A stretch of 64,000 nt of DNA, from assembly GCF_017161425.1 (NCBI RefSeq), contig NZ_CP071057.1, positions 2,853,501 through 2,917,500 on the forward strand, read 5' to 3'. Of the stretch, positions 1 to 8,648 are shown piece by piece. This DNA is from Marinicauda algicola. Lineage in GTDB: Bacteria; Pseudomonadota; Alphaproteobacteria; Caulobacterales; Maricaulaceae. Below the pieces are notes generated by a model. It was not told where the DNA came from, made no database searches, and saw nothing but the letters and a program-made list of their open reading frames with translations. Every line of letters starts with the position of its first letter. Position 1 is the stretch's first letter. The position numbers were made by a program, and so were the translations under genes.

Positions 1-1019
1 GTGACGAAGACCAAGGCGCCATCGCTGCTGACGGCGACACCATGTGCGCCTTTGCCTGTGCGAACGGTCTCGACAACGTTGCTCGTCGCGACCTCGATGA
101 CCGATACCGTGTCGTTCGGTTGTGCGTCCGTGCCCTGGTTGGCAACGTAGACGAAGCGTCCGTCCGGGGTGGCGTGAACCTGGATCGGGTTCGGGCCAAC
201 GTCGATCGTTGCGATCAGGCTCCGCGTTGCGGTGTCGACCACCGCTACCTGGTTGTCATCCCGCAGGGAGACATAGACCCTGCGGCCATCTGGCGTGAAC
301 GCGACCTGTACCGGCGTGTTTCCCACTGGGATTCGCGCAAGTTCGGTGAGGCTGCTGGCATCGATCACGGATACCGTGCCATCCTCTACGTTTGCGACGT
401 AGACCTCACGCCCATCCGGGCTCATCCGAAGCCCGTGGGGGTAGCGGCCGGTGCCGATGGTCGCGGTCACCTTCTTGGCTGCAAGGTTCACGACGCTGAC
501 GGTATTGTCGCCGGCGTTCGTGACAAAGGCGCGCTCGCCACTCTCGTCGGCGACGACGTGCGCCGGATGCGCACCAACGATGATTTCGTCCACAACTCCG
601 TTGGTTAAGCGTGTCGGATCAAGGACCAGCAGCCGGCCCTTGGTTTCGTCACCGCCGTGCGCACCTCCGCTGTGACCATGCCCGTGCCCTTCCGCTGCGG
701 GCTCACCAACGGCTAGAAGCCGCATGCCGTCTGCAGTTATCTGGACATTGTGGGGGGATACGGGAATTGGAACTGTAGCGACGCTGCCGACGGCGAGATC
801 AATCGCGCTGATAGAGTTACCATGTTCGTCGGCTGTATAAACGAAGCCGCCGCCTCCCAATGACGCTGTCTGCGCCTGGGCAATGGTAACGCTCGACATT
901 ATCAAGGCCGCCGCGGCAAACGCCATTAATCCAGACAATCCGGATCGGAGAGACCGGTCGCCGTGCATCGGAAGCGCCGTCGTTTTTTTGCTGAGATACT
1001 TTGGCGGGAAGCTCATCAT
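1..1019 (-). CDS. YVTN-family beta-propeller protein, exported (3' end outside window)
   Basis: The frame stays open to the window edge, so the C-terminus is missing. Translation from the ATG at 1019 gives a positively charged N-terminus and a hydrophobic stretch ending near AQAQ, which reads as a signal peptide. After it come repeated blades of the type 'SPDGREVYVANVEDGTVSVID' (here split: SPDGREVYVAN, then GTVSVID), the YVTN surface-propeller signature. A His-rich insertion (EGHGHGHSGGAHGG) lies around residues 108-121. Such periplasmic propellers act as binding or scaffold proteins; the ligand is not readable. A GAGG motif precedes the start. The gene begins 21 bp after the multicopper oxidase stop, so the two are probably co-transcribed, and the His-rich loop would fit metal binding (inference). 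Confidence 0.85.
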   Translation of the reverse strand, partial: MMSFPPKYLSKKTTALPMHGDRSLRSGLSGLMAFAAAALIMSSVTIAQAQTASLGGGGFVYTADEHGNSISAIDLAVGSVATVPIPVSPHNVQITADGMRLLAVGEPAAEGHGHGHSGGAHGGDETKGRLLVLDPTRLTNGVVDEIIVGAHPAHVVADESGERAFVTNAGDNTVSVVNLAAKKVTATIGTGRYPHGLRMSPDGREVYVANVEDGTVSVIDASSLTELARIPVGNTPVQVAFTPDGRRVYVSLRDDNQVAVVDTATRSLIATIDVGPNPIQVHATPDGRFVYVANQGTDAQPNDTVSVIEVATSNVVETVRTGKGAHGVAVSSDGALVFV

Positions 1020-1040
1020 AGTTGAAACCTCGCGATTTGA

Positions 1041-2468
1041 TCAGGAGCTATATTCGAGGGTCGTCATCATGCCACTCGCCATATGGTAGAGGTGGTGACA
1101 GTGCAGCGCCCATTTGCCCGGGTTGTTCGCTTCAAAGGCGATGGTCACGTTGCCACGTGACGGAACCAGCACGGTGTCGCGTATTGCGCCCGCAAAGCGT
1201 TCGCCATTGATCGCGACTACCTGGAAGTGATGCCCGTGCAAGTGCATGGGATGGGCCATGGTGGTCCGATCTTCGAATGTGATCTCGACCCGCTCGCCCG
1301 CGCGCACATCCAGAGGGGCGTGATCGCCATGCGAAGCGCCATTCAGCATCCAGACGTAACCCGGCGCCTCGGTGATGGTCACTGCGTGACGGCGGTCCGG
1401 TTCACGAGGTGCGAGGGATTGCGCGGCCCGCAACCGGCGTTCGAGCGCAAGCCCGATCGGGTCCACCGCGTCCGGCGCCTCGCCGGCAAGTCTTTGAACG
1501 GCCCCGCTCGGCGTTGCCAGAATGAAGCCCGTTCGCGAGCGTTCGCCTTCCTGCACTGCGAATACCGGCCAGGCGCCTTCGCTCTGCGGTAGCTCCAGGA
1601 CGATGTCGAGTCGCTGGGCGATCGCGAACTCGAAGTGCCGCCCGGTGACCGGCTCCACCGGCATGCCGTCGACTGCGATTAGACGGCCATCAAGTTGGCC
1701 CAGATCCAGCCAGAAGTTAGTCGCCGTCGCCCCGTTGATCAGGCGCAGGCGCAACCGGCCGCCGCGTTCGACGCGAAACACCTCCGGGTCGTCCAGGGTG
1801 CGGTCGTTGGCGAGAAAAGCGTCGTAGACGACATCCTGCAGGTGTGGGCCAGTGGACATCGCAGCGGCGCCATGCCCCATGGCGGAATGGTCCATGCCTC
1901 CCGTCGGAACGGAAGGACCTTTCAACTCTGCGAGAATTTCGTCCGGGTCCCGGAAGGTGAAATCGTGGAACAGAACGACGATGTCCTGTATGTCCGCACC
2001 GGCTTCGGCCGGGTCACGGACGATCAGGGGCGCTGCCATCAGGCGCTGCTCCTGAAGCCCGTGGTGCGAGTGCATCCAGTTGGTGCCGGGCAGATTCAGC
2101 GGGAAGTCGTAATCATAGGCTTGGCCGGGACCGAGCGGCGCCTGGGACAGATCCGGCACGCCGTCCTGCTGCCACGGAGGCGTCAGGCCGTGCCAGTGGA
2201 TCAGTGTCTCTTCGTCGAGCTGGTTCTCCAGCCTTACACGGAAACTCTTTTTGGCCTCCGTGATCAGACCATGGCTGCCGTCAGGCTGCGTCAGGCCGAA
2301 GACCGTGGCCGGTCGTCCGTTCACTTCAATTACGCGCGTTCCGACGCGGATAGTGGTGGTGGGCATCGCCAAGGCAGGCTGGCCCGAAATCAGCAGCGAA
2401 GGAACCGCGCCGAGCATGCCTGCGGCGGCTGTAGATGCCAGAAAATGGCGACGTGACAGATATCCCAT
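1041..2468 (-). CDS. Multicopper oxidase, Tat-exported
   Basis: A 475-residue three-cupredoxin oxidase. The N-terminus carries a twin-arginine signal (SRRHFL at about 5-10, then a hydrophobic stretch to about 34). Four copper-ligand motifs are present in the usual order: HWHG (about 93), HSHHG (about 134), HPMHLHGHHF (about 406) and HCHHLYHM near residue 459. These supply the type 1 and the trinuclear type 2/3 sites. A Met/His-rich loop (MDHSAMGHGAAAM, about 192-204) resembles the copper-binding inserts of CopA/CueO. Expected role is periplasmic oxidation of Cu(I) or phenolic substrates in copper tolerance. It is shorter than PcoA/CopA (about 600), so the substrate is uncertain. An AAGAGAG sequence precedes the ATG. 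It is followed at 21 bp by the YVTN gene and preceded at 89 bp by a small Cys/His-rich gene. Confidence 0.9.
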   Translation of the reverse strand: MGYLSRRHFLASTAAAGMLGAVPSLLISGQPALAMPTTTIRVGTRVIEVNGRPATVFGLTQPDGSHGLITEAKKSFRVRLENQLDEETLIHWHGLTPPWQQDGVPDLSQAPLGPGQAYDYDFPLNLPGTNWMHSHHGLQEQRLMAAPLIVRDPAEAGADIQDIVVLFHDFTFRDPDEILAELKGPSVPTGGMDHSAMGHGAAAMSTGPHLQDVVYDAFLANDRTLDDPEVFRVERGGRLRLRLINGATATNFWLDLGQLDGRLIAVDGMPVEPVTGRHFEFAIAQRLDIVLELPQSEGAWPVFAVQEGERSRTGFILATPSGAVQRLAGEAPDAVDPIGLALERRLRAAQSLAPREPDRRHAVTITEAPGYVWMLNGASHGDHAPLDVRAGERVEITFEDRTTMAHPMHLHGHHFQVVAINGERFAGAIRDTVLVPSRGNVTIAFEANNPGKWALHCHHLYHMASGMMTTLEYSS

Positions 2469-2557
2469 GTAGAAGCTCTCTTCCGAACGTGAGGGAATCG
2501 GATCAGACCGAAACGGCCGATCCGGTTAGCCCGAAACACCGAAAAAGGCGCTCGGGC

Positions 2558-2965
2558 TCAGACGTTCGCGAAGAGTTTGGGCGGGCGAAATTGCGTTGTT
2601 GGCGTGCGGCTGAGATGAACGTCGTCAGACCGGGGTTCCAACTTTTCCGTATCCAGCGGCGCCATTATGGCCAACGCTTTCAGCAACGGGACGCAGAACG
2701 AACAACCACTAGCCATGCTGCAGGTGGTGCCGTGGGGCTGGCCACTATGTTCGGGACAGCAAGGCTCACTAGCGGCATCTGGAGTTACAGACGCAATTTC
2801 CTGCGTATGCGACGCTGCGGATGCGGCGTGGTCCCCCATCTGGGCATGAACGAGACCTGATGTTGATAATGCAAGCACCAGCAGCAGAAGCACGAGGCAA
2901 CGCCACAGACCCGAAATCCGAAGACTCGGAGCCTTTCCGCGCTGCCCTGCATCAACCTGCTGCAC
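2558..2965 (-). CDS. Small exported Cys/His-rich protein next to multicopper oxidase
   Basis: 135 residues from a GTG start. AAGGGT lies 6 nt upstream of it, which supports this start over later ones. Residues about 22-42 form a hydrophobic export signal (LVLLLLVLALSTSGLVHA). The mature part has a cluster CCPEHSGQPHGTTCSMASGC followed by SFC, giving five cysteines and two histidines in about 23 residues. The C-terminus ends PPKLFANV. Small proteins of this design (DUF2946-like) commonly sit in copper-resistance loci, but I cannot assign a function. The cysteine/histidine cluster suggests metal binding or redox chemistry in the periplasm. It is the first gene of the putative operon with the oxidase and YVTN genes. 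Confidence 0.7.
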   Translation of the reverse strand: MQQVDAGQRGKAPSLRISGLWRCLVLLLLVLALSTSGLVHAQMGDHAASAASHTQEIASVTPDAASEPCCPEHSGQPHGTTCSMASGCSFCVPLLKALAIMAPLDTEKLEPRSDDVHLSRTPTTQFRPPKLFANV

Positions 2966-3034
2966 TCGTTACCCTTTTCCGTCGCTCAGCACCTAAAGCG
3001 AAGTTCTTCATAGCACGTCGATGCCGCTACAGCT

Positions 3035-3048
3035 TTGACCTCGATCAA
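3035..3048. promoter_or_regulatory. FNR/FixK-type box candidate in divergent promoter
   Basis: TTGAC-CTCG-ATCAA matches the CRP/FNR-family consensus TTGAT-N4-ATCAA at 9 of 10 half-site positions. It lies in the 160-bp spacer between the divergent Cys/His-rich gene (start 2965) and the EamA gene (start 3126). It also overlaps a longer imperfect palindrome (GACCTCGATCAAGGTC), so another dyad-binding regulator is possible. Which side it controls is not evident. Confidence 0.45.
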
Positions 3049-3125
3049 GGTCTCTATCGTTCGCCCGAAGAGCCCATAATACTCCCACAACGCTCAAGAA
3101 TCGAGCGAATCGTGGTGCTTGGGGC

Positions 3126-4013
3126 ATGACGATTGGCACCACCCTGCGCCTCCTGGCTGTCATGGCGCTTTGGGCCTCCTGCTTTCCCTTGATCACCATT
3201 GGCCTGGATCTCGCGCCCCACATCGCCTTCGCGGCCTTGCGTGCCGCACTTGCCGGCCTTTGCTTGATCGCACTTGGTGCCCTCTGCGGTCGTCGGGTGC
3301 CTGACAGTGGGCGCTCCTGGACCCTGATCATAGTGGTAGGGCTCGGGGCGACCAGCATGGGCTTCCTCGGCATGTTCCACGCGGCGGAGTTCGTTTCGCC
3401 GGGCCTCGCGACCGTCATCGCGAACGTGCAACCGATCATAGCGGCGGTTCTCGCGACCGTATTCCTGGGGGAACGTATCAACGCGGTTGGAAAGATCGGG
3501 CTGGCGGTCGGCTTGGCCGGCATCGCTGTTATCGCTTGGCCGGGCATCGCTTCAGCCCACGTTCAGGGCTACTCCCTCGGAATCGCCTACGTCGTACTTG
3601 CCGCGACTGGTGTTTCCGTGGGCAATGTCGCCATCAAGCGCCTCACCGGCCAGGTTGATCCGATTATGGCGATGGGCTTTCAGTTGCTCATCGGCGCGGT
3701 ACCCTTGGCCCTCCTGTCTATGTTGACGGAGGATATCTCGATGCTGACGTGGTCGACCGAATTCGCCCTCGTCCTCGTGGCTCTTGCAGTCCTCGGATCG
3801 TCGCTCGCGTTCTGGCTCTGGTTCGAGGCGCTGGAGGGAGTCGAGCTCAATCGGGCGAATGCCTTTACCTTTCTGGTGCCAATCTTCGGGCTCATGATCG
3901 GCGCGACCTTTTTCGGCGAGCGACTCGAGGTGGTCCAGATTGTCGGCGTCATCCTGGTGCTGACCGGGATTTTGCTGGTGCAGCGAGACGCCGGTTCAAC
4001 GGTACGACGCTAA
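3126..4013 (+). CDS. EamA/DMT-superfamily transporter
   Basis: 295 residues, almost entirely hydrophobic, with about ten membrane segments arranged as two repeats of the EamA domain. The first half has the typical 'RAALAGLCLIALGAL' helix and 'LGATSMGFLGMFHAAEFV' region. The second half has the GSSLAFWLWFEALEGV and LGERLEVVQ-like (FFGERLEVVQIVG) signatures. Family members export amino acids, nucleosides or other small metabolites, or drugs; substrate cannot be read. The ATG at 3126 follows a GGGG stretch that may serve as a weak ribosome site. It stands alone, facing the IS element downstream. Confidence 0.88.
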   Translation: MTIGTTLRLLAVMALWASCFPLITIGLDLAPHIAFAALRAALAGLCLIALGALCGRRVPDSGRSWTLIIVVGLGATSMGFLGMFHAAEFVSPGLATVIANVQPIIAAVLATVFLGERINAVGKIGLAVGLAGIAVIAWPGIASAHVQGYSLGIAYVVLAATGVSVGNVAIKRLTGQVDPIMAMGFQLLIGAVPLALLSMLTEDISMLTWSTEFALVLVALAVLGSSLAFWLWFEALEGVELNRANAFTFLVPIFGLMIGATFFGERLEVVQIVGVILVLTGILLVQRDAGSTVRR

Positions 4014-4114
4014 ATGCCACCCGCATGGCTGTCAACAGGGACTTCATTGACCGGACGCCGATCGACGACGTCCGCCAAGCCCAACTTAAACAGTGCCCTT
4101 GAAAAAGATGGTCA

Positions 4115-4132
4115 GGCGCAATGGGTTGCGCC
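4115..4132. repeat. Perfect 7-bp hairpin just outside the IS end
   Basis: GGCGCAA-TGGG-TTGCGCC forms a perfect 7-bp stem with a 4-nt loop. It lies about 100 bp after the EamA stop and close to the probable left end of the IS. No T-tract follows on either strand, so a classical terminator is not supported. It may be a hairpin in the EamA 3' region or part of the IS flank. Confidence 0.4.
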
Positions 4133-4137
4133 GGCGT

Positions 4138-5914
4138 CGCCGGGTGTTGGCACTACATTCCGGGGATCGCGAGGCTCAGTCGGCGGGGCGCTGGTTGGGC
4201 GGCAGGGCGACGCCGACGGCCTGGAAGACGCGGCCGATCTCTCCGGCGACGGCGGTGCGGGTGACGACGCGCTTGCCGTCCTGCTCGATGGTGGCTTCCT
4301 GGAGGCGGTCGAGATCGCGGATCAGGTCGGCCCATTCGGGGGTCAGGCCGGCGGCGCGGCAGCGGTCGGTCAGCTCCTTCTGCAGGACGAGGGCGAGGAA
4401 GGAGCAGAAGACGTGGCCGCGGATCGCGGCATCGGCGGAGTGGTAGATCGGGCGGGTGCGGAGCACGGACTTGGCGCGGCGGAAGAGGTCTTCCACCTGC
4501 AGCAGGTCGCGATAGCGCAGCACCGCTTGCAGCGGCGTCAGGCGGGCGTTGGTGCGCAGCACGAAGATGCCGTCGTAGCGGGCCTCGTCGGCGAGCTTGC
4601 CGGGGTCAATCTCGAAGGCCCGTGCGTCCGCCCGTCCGTTCGGGGCGGCGCGGCGCAGATAGCGCCGGTAGGCGGAGTTGCCGATCAGCGCCTTGTCGCC
4701 GCGGGCGAGCTGCTTTTCCAGGCCCGCCACGATCGCCTGGCGGTCGGCCCGGTCCTTCTCGGCCTCGGCCTCGTTGCGGCAGACGACGTAGCGCTGGCCA
4801 TCGAGCGCGACCTCCTTCACGAACAGCTGGGTCTCGCCCCGGGCGCGCTCGACCAGCAGCGGCGTGAAGGGGCGCTTGTCTGCGAGGACGACCTTGCGCA
4901 CGAGGGCGCTGCTGCGCTCGCGCACGCCCAGGATGTATTCCAGACGGCGCTCCTCGAGGGCCTCGATCGTTGCGGCGGAGATCATGCCGCGGTCGGCGAC
5001 GACGCAGATGCGGCCGACCTGGAAGCGTGTCCGCAGCCGGTCGACCACCGGCAGCAGCACGGTCACGTCGGCGGTGTTGCCGGGCAGCATCTCGGTGCAG
5101 ATCGGCCGCCCCTCGCCGTCGATCACCACGGCGAGCACCATCTGGTTCAGGTCGGGCCGATGATCCTTCGAATGGCCGCGCGCTCCCAGGCTCTCGCCGC
5201 CGGCGCCCTGGAACGACAGGGTGGTGGTGTCCATGAACACCACCGCAAGGTCGGTGAACAGGTCGCGCCGATGCGCGAACAGGCGCTCCTCGATCCGGTC
5301 CTTCACGCAGCGCGGCGCCGGCGCCTCCGGGCGATCCGCATCGCCGTCCGGCGCGAGCTCTTCGCCGAGCCAGGCCATGGCGCGGTAGAAATGGTGCAGC
5401 TGCAGCCCGTCGGCGCCGGGAATCGCATAGTCGGCCATCCACTTCTCGCAGGCGCGGTCCGAGCCGGAGACCATGAGCCGGTGCAGGACGGCGACGAAGA
5501 CGGCCCGCTCGACCGCGAACTCGAAGCCGCGCCCCCGCAGGAGCCCGCCGAGCACCTCCGCGATGCCGAGCCGCTCCCACAGGCGCCCGAACAGGAGCGG
5601 CGCGCCGATGCGCGTGCAGGCGATCCGCCCGGCCGCCATCTCGGACAGGACCAGCGAGCGCTCGGCATGGCGCGCCAGGGAGGCGACCAGACGATCGAGC
5701 TCGCCGCTCGCCAGCAGCACGTCCTTGCGGCCGAGCGCCCGGACGATGCGCTGACGCACGCGCCCACCCTCGCGCACGCTCTCGACAAGATAGAGATAGC
5801 GGTGGCCCCGGGCCGTCTTCTCGCGCACGAACATGCCGCTGTTGTCCGCGCATATCGCGCGAAACACAAGGCCTGAAGCGGCTCAAGGCGACAAATGTTC
5901 CACTACACTCGCCG
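4138..5914 (-). mobile_element. IS1634-type insertion sequence (ends approximate)
   Basis: The element is defined by its transposase. Candidate imperfect terminal inverted repeats are 4138-4159 and the reverse complement of 5894-5914; they share CGxCGxGTGT at the outer side and ACATT at the inner side, about 15 of 21 aligned positions. I could not find a convincing target-site duplication, so the ends may be off by tens of bases. GC of the transposase gene is clearly higher than that of the flanking EamA and GAPDH genes, consistent with a later arrival. Confidence 0.55.
4176..5834 (-). CDS. IS1634-family (IS4 superfamily) DDE transposase
   Basis: 552 residues from the ATG at 5834, which gives the family-typical start MFVREKTARG and then VRQRIVRALGR. 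A GTG 11 codons upstream is possible but less typical. Catalytic acidic residues appear in order: VVFMDTTTLSFQG, then CVVADRGMISAATIEAL, then YRDLLQVEDLFRRAKS, where the E belongs to the IS4-type YREK region. Length matches intact IS1634 enzymes and no internal stop is seen, so the element may be active. It lies antisense to the neighbouring EamA and GAPDH genes. Confidence 0.92.
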   Translation of the reverse strand: MFVREKTARGHRYLYLVESVREGGRVRQRIVRALGRKDVLLASGELDRLVASLARHAERSLVLSEMAAGRIACTRIGAPLLFGRLWERLGIAEVLGGLLRGRGFEFAVERAVFVAVLHRLMVSGSDRACEKWMADYAIPGADGLQLHHFYRAMAWLGEELAPDGDADRPEAPAPRCVKDRIEERLFAHRRDLFTDLAVVFMDTTTLSFQGAGGESLGARGHSKDHRPDLNQMVLAVVIDGEGRPICTEMLPGNTADVTVLLPVVDRLRTRFQVGRICVVADRGMISAATIEALEERRLEYILGVRERSSALVRKVVLADKRPFTPLLVERARGETQLFVKEVALDGQRYVVCRNEAEAEKDRADRQAIVAGLEKQLARGDKALIGNSAYRRYLRRAAPNGRADARAFEIDPGKLADEARYDGIFVLRTNARLTPLQAVLRYRDLLQVEDLFRRAKSVLRTRPIYHSADAAIRGHVFCSFLALVLQKELTDRCRAAGLTPEWADLIRDLDRLQEATIEQDGKRVVTRTAVAGEIGRVFQAVGVALPPNQRPAD

Positions 5915-6112
5915 AAATCTCCAGATCCGACCAAGCAAAATCAATGGCTTGGCGCCCGGAGAGCCGATTCACTGTTCAAGTTCGGCCAAGCTTGGTTGTT
6001 TAGGGGCAGCAACCGACCCGGTTTCGTGGAATACGTTGCGCAATTTCCAAAGACAGTAGCTACATAAGCCATAGCCATCACTGCGGAGCGCTTTAGACGC
6101 AAGGAGAAGCCG

Positions 6113-7168
6113 ATGAGCCCAGCAAAAAAGATTCGGGTCGCCGTCAACGGCTACGGCGTGATCGGAAAGCGTGTCGCCGACGCAGTGGCGCTGCAGGACG
6201 ATATGGAACTCGCCGGGGTGGCGGATATCAGCGTTGACTGGCGGCCACGCATGGCGATGCATAAGGGTTTCCGTCTTTACGCGGCCACCGGGGAACATTC
6301 GGGGGCGATGCAGAAGTCCGGTCTCGATGTGGCCGGGAACCTCGATGATCTGCTCGGGGCGAGTGATCTGGTGGTTGACTGCACGCCGAAACGGATCGCG
6401 GCGGCGAACGTCGATATCTATCGACAAGCGGGCATCAAGTTCATTGTCCAGGGTGGCGAAAAGCACGCGGTGACCGGACACTCCTTCGTCGCCGAGGTCA
6501 GCTATGCGACCGCGCTGAACCGGGACAGCACACGCGTCGTCTCCTGCAACACAACCTCGATCGTCAGAACCCTTACGGCGTTGAAGCACGCGGGCCTGCT
6601 ACGTCGCGCGCGAGGGACGCTGCTGCGCCGGGCGACGGACCCATGGGAAAGTCACCTCGGCGGGATCATGAACACGCTCGTCCCCGAACCTGAGATTCCA
6701 AGCCATCAAGGGCCGGACGCGCAGAGCGTAGACCCCGACCTCGATGTCATCACGATGGCGGTCAAGGTCCCGGAGACCCTGGCGCATCTGCACTACTGGT
6801 CGGTGCAGTTGACCCGGCCGGCCTCCAAGGAGGAGGTGCTGAACGCCCTTGCCGCATCGTCCCGCATCGCGCTGATCCGCATGGATGCCGGATTGACCGC
6901 CCTCAATACGGTCAAGGAACTCATGGCCGACCTCGGCCGGCCGCATGACAACCTCTATGAGGTGGCGCTGTGGTCGGACATGCTGAAAGTCGAAGGGGAC
7001 GAATTGTTCTACGCTTACATGGTCGACAATCAGGCAATCGTCATTCCAGAGACAATCGATGCGATCCGAGCACTGACCGGAACGATAAGCAGCGCCGAAG
7101 AATCGATCGCCAAGACTGATGCAGCGCTCGGGATCGGCCTGCTGACCGAAACGCTGGGGCAACGATGA
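6113..7168 (+). CDS. Type II (archaeal-type) glyceraldehyde-3-phosphate dehydrogenase
   Basis: 351 residues. The N-terminus VAVNGYGVIGKRVADAV is the Rossmann dinucleotide loop in the form used by archaeal GAPDHs. The nucleophile lies in SCNTTS (Cys145). This class uses NADP or NAD to interconvert glyceraldehyde-3-phosphate and 1,3-bisphosphoglycerate. It is only distantly related to the ordinary bacterial GapA, so it is probably not the housekeeping enzyme here. AAGGAGA lies 7 nt before the ATG. The ATP-grasp gene follows after 37 bp on the same strand, which suggests a two-gene unit with a special role. Base composition is lower in GC than the 10-64 kb part, consistent with horizontal acquisition. 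Confidence 0.88.
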   Translation: MSPAKKIRVAVNGYGVIGKRVADAVALQDDMELAGVADISVDWRPRMAMHKGFRLYAATGEHSGAMQKSGLDVAGNLDDLLGASDLVVDCTPKRIAAANVDIYRQAGIKFIVQGGEKHAVTGHSFVAEVSYATALNRDSTRVVSCNTTSIVRTLTALKHAGLLRRARGTLLRRATDPWESHLGGIMNTLVPEPEIPSHQGPDAQSVDPDLDVITMAVKVPETLAHLHYWSVQLTRPASKEEVLNALAASSRIALIRMDAGLTALNTVKELMADLGRPHDNLYEVALWSDMLKVEGDELFYAYMVDNQAIVIPETIDAIRALTGTISSAEESIAKTDAALGIGLLTETLGQR

Positions 7169-7205
7169 TCGCAAGAATGTTCGACCTCCCCCTCGGGATT
7201 AAAGC

Positions 7206-8519
7206 ATGTCCGGCCTCGTCGCAGCCATGGCTTTGCGCTCAATGACCTATCCGGCTCCCACTTTCTCTGGTCAAGTTGAGACCCTTTCAAAGCGGCTCAA
7301 CCAGAACTGCTTTTGCGTCACGCTCGACCGAGGGTCGCTTTGCGAGGCGCTGGAGCACGAGGCTGGCGATCCAGCGTTCTGCGAGACTTTCATCCGCCCC
7401 AAGGCCCACTTGTTCTCGAACGTGCCGGTATTTCTCTCAGCCACGGAGGTGGCCGAGATGCAGAAGGTGGTGGCCGCTGTCGAAACAACGGCTCGGCTCG
7501 CCGCATATCAAGCCGCGGTTCTCTCCTGGGCACCTGAAATCTCGCATGCGGACCACGGGCCGGTTGGTGCAATGATGGGCTACGACTTCCATCTTGGCGA
7601 AGACGGTCCCCGGCTCATCGAGATCAATACCAACGCCGGCGGGGCATTCCTCAATGCCCTTCTTGCAAAGGCGCAGCGCAAGTGTTGTGCCGAAATGGAC
7701 ATGCCACTGACGCCGCACACCTTTGAGGACGCGGCGGTTCACATGTTTCAGGACGAATGGATGCGCCAGCGGGGAGCCGGCGCCGCACATCGGATCGCTA
7801 TCGTCGACGACAGGCCGGAGGAACAGTTTCTCTATCCTGAGTTTGTGCTCGTACGGCAAGTTCTGGCCGCGCGAGGCGTGGACGCGGTTATCACGGATGC
7901 CAGCCATCTTCGCTACGAGGCGGGCCGGCTCAGCGTCGAGGGCAGGCAAGTCGACCTCGTGTATAACCGCGTCACCGACTTCGCGTTTGATCAGCCAGAG
8001 CACAGAGCGCTGCGTGAGGCCTACCGCGATGGCGCGGTGGTCGTAACGCCGAATCCGCACAACCACGCCCTTCTTGCCGACAAGCGCAACCTTTCGCTGC
8101 TCTCCGACCCTGCGCTACTCGAGTCTTGGGGTGCGCAACCAGAAATTATTGCGCCTCTCAAAGCCGTCCCACGCACTGTCCTTGTCACCCCAGAGAACGC
8201 CGACGAACTCTGGAGCTGCCGAAAGAACCTTTTCTTCAAGCCGACGGGCGGACATGGCGGGAAGGCAGTGTACCGCGGCGACAAGGTGACGAAAGGCGTC
8301 TGGTCACAAATTGAGCGGGGCGGCTACGTTGCCCAGACCCTGGTCCGGCCGAACGAGCGCATGATCAAGATCGACGAGGCGCCGCAGGCGCGCAAGATGG
8401 ACGTTCGGCTGTATACCTACGACGGGCAGGTGCTTCTGGTGGCTGCGCGCCTCTACCAAGGCCAGACCACAAATTTCAGGACCCCAGGTGGCGGGTTCGC
8501 TCCGGTGTTTGTGGTGTAG
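7206..8519 (+). CDS. ATP-grasp-like protein with apparently permuted motif order, function unknown
   Basis: 437 residues. Two ATP-grasp-like signatures are visible. One is a metal/phosphate motif RLIEINTNAGGAFLN (about 135-149). The other is a glycine-rich, lysine-containing nucleotide loop FFKPTGGHGGKAVYRGDK (about 343-360), followed by GGYVAQTLVRP. In ordinary ATP-grasp enzymes the ExNxN motif comes after the glycine-rich loop, so the order here suggests a circular permutation or a divergent subfamily. The C-terminus has TTNFRTPGGGFAPVF, which would close over the nucleotide. Expected chemistry is ATP-dependent ligation of a carboxylate to an amine or thiol; the substrate is unknown. The start at 7206 has a weak ribosome site; ATGs at about 7228 and 7243 are alternatives. 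Paired with the type II GAPDH gene. Confidence 0.75.
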   Translation: MSGLVAAMALRSMTYPAPTFSGQVETLSKRLNQNCFCVTLDRGSLCEALEHEAGDPAFCETFIRPKAHLFSNVPVFLSATEVAEMQKVVAAVETTARLAAYQAAVLSWAPEISHADHGPVGAMMGYDFHLGEDGPRLIEINTNAGGAFLNALLAKAQRKCCAEMDMPLTPHTFEDAAVHMFQDEWMRQRGAGAAHRIAIVDDRPEEQFLYPEFVLVRQVLAARGVDAVITDASHLRYEAGRLSVEGRQVDLVYNRVTDFAFDQPEHRALREAYRDGAVVVTPNPHNHALLADKRNLSLLSDPALLESWGAQPEIIAPLKAVPRTVLVTPENADELWSCRKNLFFKPTGGHGGKAVYRGDKVTKGVWSQIERGGYVAQTLVRPNERMIKIDEAPQARKMDVRLYTYDGQVLLVAARLYQGQTTNFRTPGGGFAPVFVV

Positions 8520-8648
8520 AAGCCCAGCAATTCTCGCCATTTCGGGGAGGGTATGTCAGAGAACGTTGGATATGTGGGTCTTTCCCTCCGCCATTGACTG
8601 CTGCTCGCCCCAGGTAGGAATGCCCGGCTGGAGGCGGTTCTCCGACCT

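Noticed and set aside
3034-3051. CueR/HmrR-type copper operator
   Set aside because: The dyad spacing is too short for the usual ACCTTCC-N-GGAAGGT site, and the FNR-like reading matches better.
4115-4132. Hairpin as terminator of the EamA gene
   Set aside because: No T-run follows on either strand; kept as a repeat only.
4014-5876. Very long plus-strand frame over the IS transposase
   Set aside because: It mirrors the transposase on the other strand and its translation has no family features; GC-rich codon bias leaves such shadow frames open.
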